Assembly (NCBI GenBank): GCA_964637845.1
Contig: CAZWXI010000005.1
Location: 1 to 64,000, forward strand
Direction of reading: 5' to 3'
DNA from: PGYU01 sp964637845
GTDB lineage: Bacteria > Bacteroidota > Ignavibacteria > Kapaibacteriales > UBA2268
Length of the DNA stretch: 64,000 nt
In this document: positions 16,300-26,467 of the stretch, one piece after another
Layout: each line of letters opens with the position of its first letter
Position numbering within the stretch: the first letter of the stretch is position 1
The notes under the pieces: generated by a model
The model's database searches: none
Seen by the model: the letters and a program-made list of their open reading frames with translations, nothing else
Told to the model about the DNA's origin: nothing
Translations under genes and position numbers: made by a program

Positions 16300-17532
16300 T
16301 TACCATGGAAGAATTTTGTCCAATTGTGTTTCAGTTAATTTAACCATCTTTGGCTTTTCGGATGCAAAAAATACTAACAATGGTTCGATAGTTACAGCGG
16401 GATGCAGATATAAAAGAGGCATGTCATTTAAAGCATTCAGTTTCACCAGGGTACCGTCGTTCTTTCTGAGTGAGAATATACCTGCTCCTTCAATAGTCAA
16501 ACCTGCGAATGTCAGATATTTTTTACAAATCTTAAGTGGAGAGATAACCGATGATTTCAAATAAAGAGTCCATCTTTCGACTCCTTTTGAATCATATGAA
16601 TACAATCCCGAATAATATTCCGCAACGCCTGAATTAAATCCCGACGCATATAAGTTTTCTGATATATCCACCGAAATATTTCTTACTACCATGTCGATTT
16701 CGATATCATAAATTCTTTTTCCAGACAAATCAAATGAGGCAATACGCCCTAATCTGCCTGATAAAGTTTCAGTCGAACCACCCACGTATATTTTTCCGTT
16801 GTAAATTAACGGTCCCGCAAGAAATCTAAAATTTTCAATCGTAATAGTCTGCTGCAAATTCAAATTTCTATCAGTAAAAATTAATGCATCAGACATACCA
16901 AAAAGATTGTGAGAGACACCAAAAACAACTGAATTTCCCTCCGAAGCTATCATCTTAGTAATAGATTGAGAAAATGGCAACTCGCTTTGAATGTTACCGG
17001 ACGTGTCGAATTTGATAATTCTACCGTCATTTGTGCCGACGATAAAGCCGTCCTCAAGGGCAAGTATCTCGGAAAAAGTCAGAAAGTTATTAAATTGTTC
17101 TGTTTTCAAACTTTTTTTAAACAACAATTTACCGTCTCGGTCAAGAGAGATGAAATTACTGAAATTGGTGACAAAAGCAGATTTCCCGCTTGAAATGATT
17201 AATGCTATTGCAGTAAAAGCAACTTCGCCCGGGTCCAGTTTATACTCCCAAACCGAACGAGTATCAGCAAGACGTATAATACTTCCGCCATTTGTAGCGA
17301 TTAAATAATCTTGCGGCCCGAAAGCTATCGGCGGCTGAATTATCCCGGAAGAATCAGATATGTTCAACTTTTCGTTAGTAAGTATCTGTAGGGGGAAATC
17401 GCCATATTGCTCATATGACGAGGTTCTGGAGGCTCCACCATATAAATTGCAGGTGGAACCTTCGAAATCCTTTGAGCAGGAAGGCAGAAAAATTATTAAT
17501 AAAACAATTATATAAGAAAAGTTAAATTTCAA
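16300..17532 (-). CDS. Lipoprotein with PQQ-like beta-propeller
   Basis: 410 aa. It has a lipoprotein signal with lipobox LPSC (Cys19). The mature part holds repeated blade-like segments (GFIVGTNDGRIIKFDTSGN, GKIYVGGSTETLSGRLGRIASFD, LYSYDSKGVERW) as in PQQ-binding-like or BamB-like propellers. These are usually protein-interaction scaffolds or dehydrogenase-like folds. No PQQ ligand residues can be assigned. It follows the FGE-domain lipoprotein by 23 bp and may be cotranscribed with it. Confidence 0.7.
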   Translation of the reverse strand: MKFNFSYIIVLLIIFLPSCSKDFEGSTCNLYGGASRTSSYEQYGDFPLQILTNEKLNISDSSGIIQPPIAFGPQDYLIATNGGSIIRLADTRSVWEYKLDPGEVAFTAIALIISSGKSAFVTNFSNFISLDRDGKLLFKKSLKTEQFNNFLTFSEILALEDGFIVGTNDGRIIKFDTSGNIQSELPFSQSITKMIASEGNSVVFGVSHNLFGMSDALIFTDRNLNLQQTITIENFRFLAGPLIYNGKIYVGGSTETLSGRLGRIASFDLSGKRIYDIEIDMVVRNISVDISENLYASGFNSGVAEYYSGLYSYDSKGVERWTLYLKSSVISPLKICKKYLTFAGLTIEGAGIFSLRKNDGTLVKLNALNDMPLLYLHPAVTIEPLLVFFASEKPKMVKLTETQLDKILPW

Positions 17533-17555
17533 AAAATATTTCCGATTGAAACAAA

Positions 17556-18617
17556 TTACTTAGTTCTGACGATTCTAAATCCGATATTATTCGACAAAAT
17601 TTCAGGTATGCTTCGATTGGATGAGCGAGCATAATTAGCACCATCTGAGTAAGAACCGCCTCTGATTACTCTTCTGCTTCCATTTTCCGGACCAGTTGGG
17701 TCGATAGAAGGGCTTGAAGCATAATAATCGAAAGCATACCAATCCCAGCAATACTCCCAAACATTTCCATGCATGTCGTGTAATCCGAACTGATTAGCGG
17801 CTTTAGTGCCAACCGGATGTGGTTTCATCCCGGAATTATCGCTTATCCAGCACATATCGTTGATTATAGCCGTACCTGCAAAATCTCCAGTTGTACCAGC
17901 TCGACATAAGTATTCCCACTCAGCTTCCGTGGGCAATCGCCAACCTTTAGCATTATCATTCCAAAGGACTTGCCCACCTACGAATCTATATGCAGTATCC
18001 AATTTCTGTGCAATCGATAGGGCATTGCAAAAGCGAACCGCATCCAGCCAGGTTATATTATATACAGGCAATCTTAAATCCGTAATCAATGAAGGATTTC
18101 TTCTCATTATCGAGCTAAATTGTCTTTGCGTGATTTCATATTTCGCTGCTATTAAATTTTTCGTTATAGTCACTTCGTGTTCGGGATACTCTTCCAATGC
18201 ATTAGTATTCGACCCCATCTTAAAAGTCCCGGGTGTTGTTTCCACAGTTTCGATTGGTGGGTAATTTATTATATTAAGATTAACGCCATTGCTTAACGTG
18301 AAACCTACCTTTACGAAAACATTACCCGTCATGGCGCTGTCGGGAACACGGAATCTGATTTGGTTATTCTGCCATGAAACTGTCTCATTATGGTTGACAA
18401 AAGCATTTCCAGCTAATGTGACTTGCAGTGATGCAATACCGAAACCGAAATGCTTGCCCGATATAGTGACTGTATCACCTACATGTACAGTTGTGGGAGA
18501 TATGCTTATTATTTTGGGGTCACCCATTGATACCGAAGGCGAAGCATCATTGCACGACATTATCAAAATTAACGCCCAAAGAACCAAAATGATTTTTACA
18601 ATAAATTTCATATCCAT
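17556..18617 (-). CDS. Lipoprotein with IPT/TIG and FGE-sulfatase (SUMF1) domains
   Basis: 353 aa. A signal sequence ends at IMSC (Cys22). An IPT/TIG Ig-like domain follows (about 35-115: SISPTTVHVGDTVTISGKHFG). A formylglycine-generating-enzyme-like domain fills 125-353 with WRLPTEAEWEYLCRAG, GLHDMHGNVWEYCWDWY, RVIRGGSY and the C-terminal IGFRIVR. The paired active-site cysteines of true FGE are not evident, so it is probably a structural or binding member, like the SUMF1-type lipoproteins GldK and GldJ of T9SS and gliding machinery. An ATG at 18611 is an alternative start. The promoter box is at 18637-18644. Confidence 0.82.
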   Translation of the reverse strand: MDMKFIVKIILVLWALILIMSCNDASPSVSMGDPKIISISPTTVHVGDTVTISGKHFGFGIASLQVTLAGNAFVNHNETVSWQNNQIRFRVPDSAMTGNVFVKVGFTLSNGVNLNIINYPPIETVETTPGTFKMGSNTNALEEYPEHEVTITKNLIAAKYEITQRQFSSIMRRNPSLITDLRLPVYNITWLDAVRFCNALSIAQKLDTAYRFVGGQVLWNDNAKGWRLPTEAEWEYLCRAGTTGDFAGTAIINDMCWISDNSGMKPHPVGTKAANQFGLHDMHGNVWEYCWDWYAFDYYASSPSIDPTGPENGSRRVIRGGSYSDGANYARSSNRSIPEILSNNIGFRIVRTK

Positions 18618-18636
18618 AATACCAAATTACAAATTA

Positions 18637-18644
18637 CAAATATA
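18637..18644 (-). promoter_or_regulatory. -7 promoter box (TATATTTG) for the FGE-domain lipoprotein
   Basis: A perfect TAnnTTTG match on the minus strand, 19 nt before the ATG at 18617. It forms a divergent pair with the + strand box at 18682. Confidence 0.45.
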
Positions 18645-18681
18645 ATGATAATATAGATAACGTTATACGCAACTAATTTTT

Positions 18682-18689
18682 TACATTTG
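18682..18689 (+). promoter_or_regulatory. -7 promoter box (TACATTTG) for the ABC ATPase pair
   Basis: A perfect TAnnTTTG match, 17 nt before the ATG at 18707. Confidence 0.45.
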
Positions 18690-18706
18690 CTATTTGTGTT
18701 TATGAT

Positions 18707-19774
18707 ATGCTGGAAATTAAATTAGAAAATATAACCAAAGAATACATACCCGGGGTAAAAGCAGTATCCGATATCAGTTTTAATATTTACGGTGGTGAAT
18801 TTGTCGTTTTAGTAGGTCCATCAGGGTGTGGAAAAACTTCAATATTGCGAATGATTGCGGGTTTGGAGGAAATCACTTCGGGTAATCTTTACTTCGGTGG
18901 AAAATTTGTCAATAATAAAGCTCCAAATGAGCGTTCTGTTGGCATGGTGTTCCAAAATTACGCTCTTTATCCGCATTTGACTGTTTGGGAAAATCTCGCT
19001 TTTCCGCTTAAAATCAAGGGCGAAAAGAAACATCGCATAGCCGAGCAAGTTTGTCGTATTGTAGAAATTATTGGCTTAACCGATGATATCAACAAAAAGC
19101 CAAAGCAATTATCGGGTGGACAGCGACAAAGGGTGGCCCTCGGTCGAGCTTTAATCAGAAAGCCTAATATTTTCCTTTTTGATGAACCTTTGTCAAACTT
19201 AGATGCAAAACTTCGTGTTCAGATGCGGACAGAAATTATTCAACTTCACAAAGAATTCGGTACTACTTCGGTTTATGTTACTCATGACCAAACCGAAGCA
19301 ATGACTATGGGCGATAGAATTGTCGTAATGAATGAAGGCAAAATCAATCAAATTGCAGCTCCCGGAGAAATTTACGACAACCCCGCAGATGTTTTTACTG
19401 CTCAATTTATTGGTAGTCCTCAAATGAACTTTTTTGATATGAAAATAAGCAAATCAGGACTTTATAATGTCGTTGGTACTGAATATCACCTATATTTGAA
19501 TATTAAGCAAACCCTATCAACTATAAATATCAAGTGCGGTATCAGACCTGAAGACATAAGTTTGTCTCCTCCCAGTGAAAAGTCAATGAAAGCTATTATC
19601 ATTAATATTGAGTATTTGGGCTTCGAACAATTGATTTATTTCCGGCACAATGATGTATTGAAATGTGTCCGTACATCATTAGACACTAACTTTTCAGTAG
19701 GCGATACCGTAAACTTAAAATTTGATGAAAGCAAACTTCGATTATTTGATGAGAGAGGTCTGAGGATTCGATGA
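18707..19774 (+). CDS. ABC transporter ATPase, UgpC/MalK/MsmX type
   Basis: 355 aa. It has Walker A GPSGCGKTS (about 37-45), Q-loop VFQNYALYPH, signature LSGGQRQRVALGRAL, Walker B IFLFDEPLSNLDA and switch His in VTHDQTEAMT. A C-terminal TOBE region (about 240-355) marks the carbohydrate-uptake (CUT1) ATPase subfamily. No permease or binding-protein gene is in the window, so it probably serves a transporter encoded elsewhere, as MsmX does in other bacteria. Its TGA overlaps the ATG of the next gene (ATGA). Confidence 0.88.
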   Translation: MLEIKLENITKEYIPGVKAVSDISFNIYGGEFVVLVGPSGCGKTSILRMIAGLEEITSGNLYFGGKFVNNKAPNERSVGMVFQNYALYPHLTVWENLAFPLKIKGEKKHRIAEQVCRIVEIIGLTDDINKKPKQLSGGQRQRVALGRALIRKPNIFLFDEPLSNLDAKLRVQMRTEIIQLHKEFGTTSVYVTHDQTEAMTMGDRIVVMNEGKINQIAAPGEIYDNPADVFTAQFIGSPQMNFFDMKISKSGLYNVVGTEYHLYLNIKQTLSTINIKCGIRPEDISLSPPSEKSMKAIIINIEYLGFEQLIYFRHNDVLKCVRTSLDTNFSVGDTVNLKFDESKLRLFDERGLRIR

Positions 19775-21735
19775 TTTCTTGCAGCAATATCGGAGTTCAT
19801 TTCGGTGGCAGAACCTTATTTGAAAACGTCAACCTTGTCATCAACAGAAAAGACAAAATCGGGCTAATCGGAAGAAATGGTTCAGGGAAATCTACCTTTA
19901 TGAAGTTTATTGCAAAACTTGGCGAGCCGACCTCGGGTAATATCATATTCCCCAACTATTTCAAAATCGGATATTTGACTCAAGAACCCCAAATATGCTC
20001 CGAATTAACTGTACTGGAAGAAGCCGAAACTGCCCTATATGAAATAAAAGCAATTGAAGCCGATTATACCGAACTGTCTGAACAATTATTCAATAGAACT
20101 GATTATGAATCACCCGATTATCTTGCCTTAATTGATGATATTTCTAACTTCAGCGAACGATTGAAAGTGCTCGAAGCTCACTCTGCAAGCGTAGACGTTG
20201 AGATGATATTACTTGGATTAGGATTTACCCATCAAGATCTTAAGCGTTTGGTGACAGAGTTTTCAGGGGGATGGCAAATGCGTATCGAATTAGCCAAAAT
20301 ATTGATTAACAAACCCGACTGCATATTGCTCGATGAACCGACAAATCACTTGGATATTGAATCTATTCGCTGGCTAGAAAATTTTTTGAAAAATTACAAT
20401 GGTGCCGTAATTTTAATTTCTCACGACAGAAAATTTCTCGATAATATTACCAATCGTACGTTTGAAATTGCAAACACTAAAATTTATGACATGCCTCTCA
20501 AATATAGTGATTTTGTCCTGAAAAGAGAGGAGCAGAGACAAAGCGAGTTTGCTACGCTCAAAAATCAGAAACGAGAAATCGCTCAAATTGAAAGGTTTGT
20601 TGAGAGATTTCGCTCCAAAGCAACTTTGGCTTCAAGAGTTCAATCTCGAGTTAAAATGCTAAACAAAATTGAACTCATTCAAGTGGATGATGTTGATACA
20701 AGCACAATAAGCATTAATTTCCCCGAACCACCTCGCTCAGGCAGACTTGTCGTTGAAGTTAAGCAATTAACAAAAAATTACGGCAGTCTCCAAGTCCTTA
20801 AAAATGTTGATATAGCTCTCGAACGAGGGGAGAGAGCCGCATTCGTTGGCAAAAACGGCGAAGGTAAATCTACATTTGCGCGTATTATTGCGGGAATTGA
20901 GCCATATGATGGAACGATGAAAATTGGCGAAAATGTCATCATTGCATATTATGCTCAACATCAAGCTTCAATGCTTTCGGGTGATAATACAGTTTTTGAA
21001 GTGATTGATAATGCAGCTGTAGGAGAGATGCGAACAAAAGTAAGACATTTACTGGGTGCATTTTTATTTAGTAGCAATGATGTTCACAAAAAGATTAAAG
21101 TGCTCTCAGGTGGTGAGAAATCAAGACTTGCCCTTGCAAAATTGCTATTGACACCTTGTAATCTTCTTATTTTGGACGAACCGACCAATCATTTGGATAT
21201 GCTTGCGAAAGATGTTCTTAAAAACGCATTATTAGAATATACAGGTACTTTAATTGTTGTTTCTCACGATAGAGAATTCCTCGAGGGTCTGACCGAAAAG
21301 ACTTTTGAATTCAAAAATAAGGGCATCACCGAATATTTCGGAGATATCAATTATTACCTCGAAAAAACTGAACTCTCGAACTTAGATTTAATCAATTCCG
21401 ATAGTAAGAATATGAATTTGATAGCTATCAATGATGAGGTAGTTGGGTCAGAATCAAAAGCGCGGCGTGAAAAACTGAAAGAACTCCAAAGGGAGTTGAA
21501 AAGATTAAAAAAAGAATTCAATGATACTGAGCAAATGATTATGACTTTGGAGACCGAGATGGAGGAATATTCTATTAAGTTTGCGTCAACTGACTTATAT
21601 ATGGGACAAAATACTCAAAAAGACGCTCAGGAAAGGTATGATTCAATAAATTTTCAATTGAAAGAAATGTTTGTGAAATGGGAAACCCTGAGTGAACAAA
21701 TAATGAATTTAGAGCAACAAATCAACGAGTTCTAA
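19771..21735 (+). CDS. ABC-F family ATPase
   Basis: 654 aa soluble protein with two ABC domains and no membrane segments. ABC1 has GLIGRNGSGKST and FSGGWQMR; ABC2 has AFVGKNGEGKST and LSGGEKSRLALAKLL. Both have LDEPTNHLD Walker B motifs. The inter-domain linker (about 245-310) is rich in charged residues and the C-terminal 90 residues form a coiled coil, as in Uup-like members. ABC-F proteins act on ribosomes, resolving stalls or giving antibiotic protection. It is translationally coupled to the preceding ATPase by a 4-bp overlap. Its 3' end overlaps the convergent DUF2723 gene by 14 bp. Confidence 0.92.
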   Translation: MISCSNIGVHFGGRTLFENVNLVINRKDKIGLIGRNGSGKSTFMKFIAKLGEPTSGNIIFPNYFKIGYLTQEPQICSELTVLEEAETALYEIKAIEADYTELSEQLFNRTDYESPDYLALIDDISNFSERLKVLEAHSASVDVEMILLGLGFTHQDLKRLVTEFSGGWQMRIELAKILINKPDCILLDEPTNHLDIESIRWLENFLKNYNGAVILISHDRKFLDNITNRTFEIANTKIYDMPLKYSDFVLKREEQRQSEFATLKNQKREIAQIERFVERFRSKATLASRVQSRVKMLNKIELIQVDDVDTSTISINFPEPPRSGRLVVEVKQLTKNYGSLQVLKNVDIALERGERAAFVGKNGEGKSTFARIIAGIEPYDGTMKIGENVIIAYYAQHQASMLSGDNTVFEVIDNAAVGEMRTKVRHLLGAFLFSSNDVHKKIKVLSGGEKSRLALAKLLLTPCNLLILDEPTNHLDMLAKDVLKNALLEYTGTLIVVSHDREFLEGLTEKTFEFKNKGITEYFGDINYYLEKTELSNLDLINSDSKNMNLIAINDEVVGSESKARREKLKELQRELKRLKKEFNDTEQMIMTLETEMEEYSIKFASTDLYMGQNTQKDAQERYDSINFQLKEMFVKWETLSEQIMNLEQQINEF

Positions 21736-23674
21736 TATTCATCAAAGCTTTTGAAGCATTCGAATTAGCGGGATTTATCTTTAATGAATATTCGAAAGCT
21801 TTTGCTGCATTTTCGAACCTTTGGTTGATTGCCTCGTACTGACCTAAATTGAAAATATTATGTGATGCAACTTCAACCAAAGATTTTCCGATAGAACTTT
21901 TTGTCTGTTTACTTGATTTGATGAATTTCTCTAAATCAGGCAAATCGAACGAAATATCTTCAGGTACGGTTCTTGCCCTGAAAAGACGCACTGCAAGCCC
22001 TTGCGGTACAAATTCATATCCTTTTATAATATCTTCTTCGGTCTGGACTATGTCCAATGTTATATAAACTGGTCTGGTATCTATGTGTGTATCAATTATT
22101 TTCCGGAATAAATTAATATAATTTTGCTGAATGAAAGGAAATGTACTCCTAGGCATTCCTGACTCAAATTTTTCCAAATCTTCACTGTAAAGTTGCAATT
22201 CGGTTTTTAAATTATCGAATAAATTTGGGTGCCATCTTTGCAATTGTAGAGGGAACCAAGTTCGTCGCATCAGTTCTTTGCCAATCCACGTGACATCGGT
22301 TCTAAAGCCTTCAATTTCACGAAAATAAATAAAAGCAGAATTCCAATAGTCCCATTGAGCCGAAATTATGATTGCATTCGGTTCTAAAGCCGATACTAAT
22401 TTTTGGGTATATTCATGTACTAAATAATCGTTCGATTTATCATTGTCACTGATGTTGAATGAAAAGTTCAAAATTGGCAAAATGGCAAGGGCATACAATA
22501 AATTTTTCCGCGATTTCATTAGCTCAACTGCTCCAATGGCTAAAAACGGAAATAGTGAAATTATCGCAAGTGAGTAATATGCTTCTATATCATGAATTGA
22601 ATAATTAGATGCGTATATGACGCACACAAGAAAATTGATTAAAAAAAACCAGAATATATTTTTCAAATTTGTTCTAACAAATATGAAAAAACTGCCTAAA
22701 ATCAATAATAAACCCAATATACCAAATTGAAAAGGTATATCCGTTAAAAATTCATTCAAATTTTCCATAAATGCGGAAGCATCTGAAAACATCCAACCTT
22801 GGTATTGTTTGCCTTGCACATGATAAAGAAATTTATCAAGTCCTCTGTGTACCCAGCCCCAATTAAAAGCAGGCATGGCACTGCTTCGTAGTGGTAGTGT
22901 GATGTACAAAAGAAGTGGAATTAGAAACGCTGCGATTGTCAAAATGTATGGAAATTTTGTTTTAGGCGAGATTTTCAGACTTTCATCACTATCTGACAAG
23001 TTTTTCTTGCTTTCAGACTCCCGTATTCTAATAATTTTATAAATAAGAAACAGAGCTCCAGGCATAATTAAAACCGTTGTCATATGGTTTGTAAAACCAA
23101 GCGCAATACAAAATACTGCAATTATGGTATATTTAATATTTTCAGTCCCAATGTAAGCTTTTATGAGAAAATAAATCATAATATTGAACAGCAACAACTG
23201 TAGCGAATATACTTCAATCGCTACTGCCTGTGCCCATATGACAAGTGCAAACGAATAAGTCAGAGCAACAATGACTGCTAATATATTAATTGTGCTTTCA
23301 TCATGCAAATACGAAACAAATTCGGGTTTGATTTTTTTCTTTTTGTTTATTGTTGCTCTTTTAGTTTCTCTGCATACATTTTTCAATAACTCCCTGACCA
23401 AAAGAAATAAAAACAGAGCCGATGTAGATGTCCAAATTGCCGCCAATAAATTTAGTTTATATACATTACTCAGAGGCATCGGTAATAATGTCCACAAAAA
23501 GCCCAACAATGTAAATAGCGGATAGCCCGTTGGGTGAGCCACGCCGTATGTAGAACAAGCGCCTGCCAATTCGCCACTGTCAGTAAAAGTAACCGATGGA
23601 TTGACTGTCGCAAAATAAATTAATGCTGTCACAGCAAATACTACAGAAACCGCCAAATTAAGAGTGAATCTCAT
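21722..23674 (-). CDS. DUF2723 GT-C-like membrane glycosyltransferase
   Basis: 650 aa, about eleven membrane helices in the first 400 residues, then a C-terminal soluble part with a TPR-like end (FENAAKAFEYSLKINPANS). The N-terminus has the DUF2723 hallmarks TDSGELAGACSTYGVAHPTGYPLF; this acidic loop is the likely catalytic site of GT-C enzymes that use lipid-linked sugars, like protein O-mannosyltransferases. The acceptor is unknown. Its ATG overlaps the stop of the tolC gene (4 bp), placing it at the end of the mltG-efflux operon. Confidence 0.85.
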   Translation of the reverse strand: MRFTLNLAVSVVFAVTALIYFATVNPSVTFTDSGELAGACSTYGVAHPTGYPLFTLLGFLWTLLPMPLSNVYKLNLLAAIWTSTSALFLFLLVRELLKNVCRETKRATINKKKKIKPEFVSYLHDESTINILAVIVALTYSFALVIWAQAVAIEVYSLQLLLFNIMIYFLIKAYIGTENIKYTIIAVFCIALGFTNHMTTVLIMPGALFLIYKIIRIRESESKKNLSDSDESLKISPKTKFPYILTIAAFLIPLLLYITLPLRSSAMPAFNWGWVHRGLDKFLYHVQGKQYQGWMFSDASAFMENLNEFLTDIPFQFGILGLLLILGSFFIFVRTNLKNIFWFFLINFLVCVIYASNYSIHDIEAYYSLAIISLFPFLAIGAVELMKSRKNLLYALAILPILNFSFNISDNDKSNDYLVHEYTQKLVSALEPNAIIISAQWDYWNSAFIYFREIEGFRTDVTWIGKELMRRTWFPLQLQRWHPNLFDNLKTELQLYSEDLEKFESGMPRSTFPFIQQNYINLFRKIIDTHIDTRPVYITLDIVQTEEDIIKGYEFVPQGLAVRLFRARTVPEDISFDLPDLEKFIKSSKQTKSSIGKSLVEVASHNIFNLGQYEAINQRFENAAKAFEYSLKINPANSNASKALMNIRTR

Positions 23675-25143
23675 TGCTTTTTTTCCAAAATATAATTTAT
23701 TCGTTTTTGTAATGCAAAATCATATAAAGTTAACTTTCTTAAGTTAAAAAATGCAAGCCAAAAACTTTGTAAATTTTGAATTAATGAGCGAAAAGCCATA
23801 TCTTTTTCATTTTGAGCAATAAAAAATGAATTCAAGTCTATTTTGCCGATGATATAGCGATTTTTAGCTACATCAAATCGTCGTGCGGCAATAGTATCTG
23901 CTTTGGTTGATATTTCGACTTGTTTACGTAATTGGTTTAGGCGTTCAGCCAAGTAACGAACTTCTGTTTCGAAATTCAGTTTTTGCAATTCGCTCTCGTT
24001 CAAGGTTCTGTTTCTCTCCTGGACTGCGGCTTCGATTTCATTTGAACTCTTACCCCAAGTGAATAGTGGCAGTTGGAGAGTAACGTCGAATCTTTGTCTG
24101 TCTAATAAATCACGATAAACAACATCAAATTCACTTGCCGCTTTGTTCAGACCAAATGAGGCGAATATGTCAGCGTTGATTCGGTTGTTGCTTTCAGCAC
24201 GTTTTAATGCGAGTTCAGCTTCCTCTTTACGGATTTCAATATCTGTTATTATGGGATTATTCATCAAAGCGTACATGACAGCGCTTTCAGGTGAAATATC
24301 GTTTTGCGGAATTTCTTTTGGCGGAATTATGCTGATTTCATCCTTACCAGCATAACCAATAATTATTTTAAGTTCATCCAATACTCGCCTATAGTCAAGC
24401 TCTGCATTGCCCAAGACGTTGTTGGCATTTAAAAGTCCTAATTCGCTCTGCAATAAGTCGTTTTCGGCAATTTTACCGACCGAGAATCGCCCTCTGGACA
24501 ATCTAAAAAGAGTATCATTTACGGCAACGTTTTGCCGGGCATTGACTAAATTCATCTCGGCAAGATATAATTCAAAAAATTTTCTTGTTACATTGATTGC
24601 AATGTCTTCCATATCTTGATTGAATTTGTCATCTACTTTTAAATCTGCCAATTCTCTCAGTCTAAGTTCCCACATCATTGTATTGTATCTGAACAATGGT
24701 TGTCTGTATGTCACTTGCAAAGGAGTGCTACGCCATAAAGTATAATCTCCTGTTTGGTAAATATCCAACTTTGTTATGCCACTTGAAACATAGAATTCCG
24801 AATTTAGAAAGGGTATTTTCTGCGATACAGTTAGATTACCTGAGGTGAAAAGTTGGCTTTGCTCTTGAAATAAGAGTGAACCATCGGGTTGGGTTATTTG
24901 ATTGATTTCCCTGACAGCGCCGGGCAACGATGCGTTAAAATTCAATTGAGGCAAATAATCTGCATAGAATGCTTTAGAGCGATGTTTGCGGGCAAGATAT
25001 GAATTTAATGCTTTCTTTGCGTCAATGCCATTGTTTTGAGCAAATTTGATACATTCATCCAAAGTAAATTCAATTGCTGGGGAATGATTTGTTGCCGCCG
25101 ATATCAATATGATGACAAATACGATTTTTATTATATTATTCAT
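23671..25143 (-). CDS. TolC-family outer-membrane efflux protein
   Basis: 490 aa. A signal peptide (about 1-23) is followed by LDECIKFAQNNGID, the usual start of the OEP domain, then two long helical repeats separated by beta segments. It forms the outer-membrane channel of a tripartite pump. It overlaps the permease gene by 8 bp and the DUF2723 gene by 4 bp. A second TolC-like gene lies at 48799. Confidence 0.88.
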   Translation of the reverse strand: MNNIIKIVFVIILISAATNHSPAIEFTLDECIKFAQNNGIDAKKALNSYLARKHRSKAFYADYLPQLNFNASLPGAVREINQITQPDGSLLFQEQSQLFTSGNLTVSQKIPFLNSEFYVSSGITKLDIYQTGDYTLWRSTPLQVTYRQPLFRYNTMMWELRLRELADLKVDDKFNQDMEDIAINVTRKFFELYLAEMNLVNARQNVAVNDTLFRLSRGRFSVGKIAENDLLQSELGLLNANNVLGNAELDYRRVLDELKIIIGYAGKDEISIIPPKEIPQNDISPESAVMYALMNNPIITDIEIRKEEAELALKRAESNNRINADIFASFGLNKAASEFDVVYRDLLDRQRFDVTLQLPLFTWGKSSNEIEAAVQERNRTLNESELQKLNFETEVRYLAERLNQLRKQVEISTKADTIAARRFDVAKNRYIIGKIDLNSFFIAQNEKDMAFRSLIQNLQSFWLAFFNLRKLTLYDFALQKRINYILEKKQ

Positions 25144-26467
25144 ATCTTAATAAATCAATTGGATTTTGCAATGATGCCCTTCGAGCCGGGGTAATCCCGA
25201 AAGTCAGACCCACTGATATTGAAACAAAAAAGGACAGAAAAATGGATGCCGGAGTAACAATAGTAGCAATTCCAGTGAGAATTTCAATTAATATCCCTAC
25301 CGCTATTCCTAAAATGATGCCTATTATACCGCCGGTCATGCTTATTGCGACTGCTTCCATTAAAAATTGGATCAAAATATCATGACGTTTGGCTCCGACT
25401 GCTTTTCTGATGCCGATTTCTTTTGTTCTTTCCATTACTGATGCAAGCATAATATTCATTATACCGATTCCACCGACAATTAACGATATTGACGCTATTG
25501 CGCCGAGTACAGCATTGAAAATCCTCTTTGTACTGCGTTCTTGTTGCAGTAAAAGTTCAGGTACAACTATATTAAAGTCCTTTATGCCGTTATGGCGGCG
25601 GATTAGCAGCCTCTCAATTATTTCAACTGAACTGTTGATTTCGTCGGTATCCCGAAAATGTACAATCGCTCTGTCAATTTGATGATAGTTGGGGTCTTCG
25701 GTTTCACTGCCACGCCTTCGCTCAAAATCTCTCCTCGTAACAAGCGAACGGTTTACATATCTAAGTAACATAGTATTAATCGGGATATAAATGTCCATAT
25801 TATAATCCCGAATGTTGAGATTTTGTATGTTTTCTTTTGACATACTTCTCTCATCCATGATACCAACAACTTTAAGCCAGTGTTCTCCACATTTTATAAA
25901 CTTACCGATAGGGTCATCTGTGGGAAATAATCTTGATTTCAGGCTATTGCCGATAATACAAACATTTTCAGCGAATTTATAATTGCTCTCCAATAATTTG
26001 TTGCCTTTTTGAATTGCAAAATTGCTGACCTCAAAGTATTCCGGCATTATACCTACTAATTTGGTATTCTGACGATTTCCGTCATACATTGCTTCGGTTT
26101 CGTAAACAATTTCTGGGCTGATGTATTTTGCAGTTGGTAGTATGGTCGAAATTGCTTCCATATCATCCAAAGTCAAACCAGGAGAAAATTTTGTTGCGGC
26201 GGTTTCTTTTTGGTCACTGTTCTCGTCGCTTTGGTCAGAAAGCTCCTGAAGTTGTTTACGGTCTAATGGTGTGATTATAATGTTGTTTGTTCCGAGCAAT
26301 TTCATTTTTTCCAAGATAGCTTGCTCTGCACCACTTCCGATAGCAAGCATGGCGATTACCGAAGCGACACCGAAAATGATGCCCAATGAAGTCAGAATTG
26401 CCCTGAGCTTATTTTGGATAATAGCCTCGAGTGCAATCTTGAAATTATATCCGAAATGCTTTATCAT
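25136..26467 (-). CDS. ABC efflux permease, MacB/FtsX type
   Basis: 443 aa with the four-helix MacB/FtsX layout: one N-terminal helix (NKLRAILTSLGIIFGVASVIAML), a large periplasmic domain (about 45-310) and three C-terminal helices beginning at GGIGIMNIMLASVMERTKEIGIRKAVGAK. The C-terminus PARRASLQNPIDLLRYE is typical. There is no ATPase domain and no ATPase gene in this operon. It overlaps the adaptor gene (4 bp) and the tolC gene (8 bp). Confidence 0.9.
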   Translation of the reverse strand: MIKHFGYNFKIALEAIIQNKLRAILTSLGIIFGVASVIAMLAIGSGAEQAILEKMKLLGTNNIIITPLDRKQLQELSDQSDENSDQKETAATKFSPGLTLDDMEAISTILPTAKYISPEIVYETEAMYDGNRQNTKLVGIMPEYFEVSNFAIQKGNKLLESNYKFAENVCIIGNSLKSRLFPTDDPIGKFIKCGEHWLKVVGIMDERSMSKENIQNLNIRDYNMDIYIPINTMLLRYVNRSLVTRRDFERRRGSETEDPNYHQIDRAIVHFRDTDEINSSVEIIERLLIRRHNGIKDFNIVVPELLLQQERSTKRIFNAVLGAIASISLIVGGIGIMNIMLASVMERTKEIGIRKAVGAKRHDILIQFLMEAVAISMTGGIIGIILGIAVGILIEILTGIATIVTPASIFLSFFVSISVGLTFGITPARRASLQNPIDLLRYE

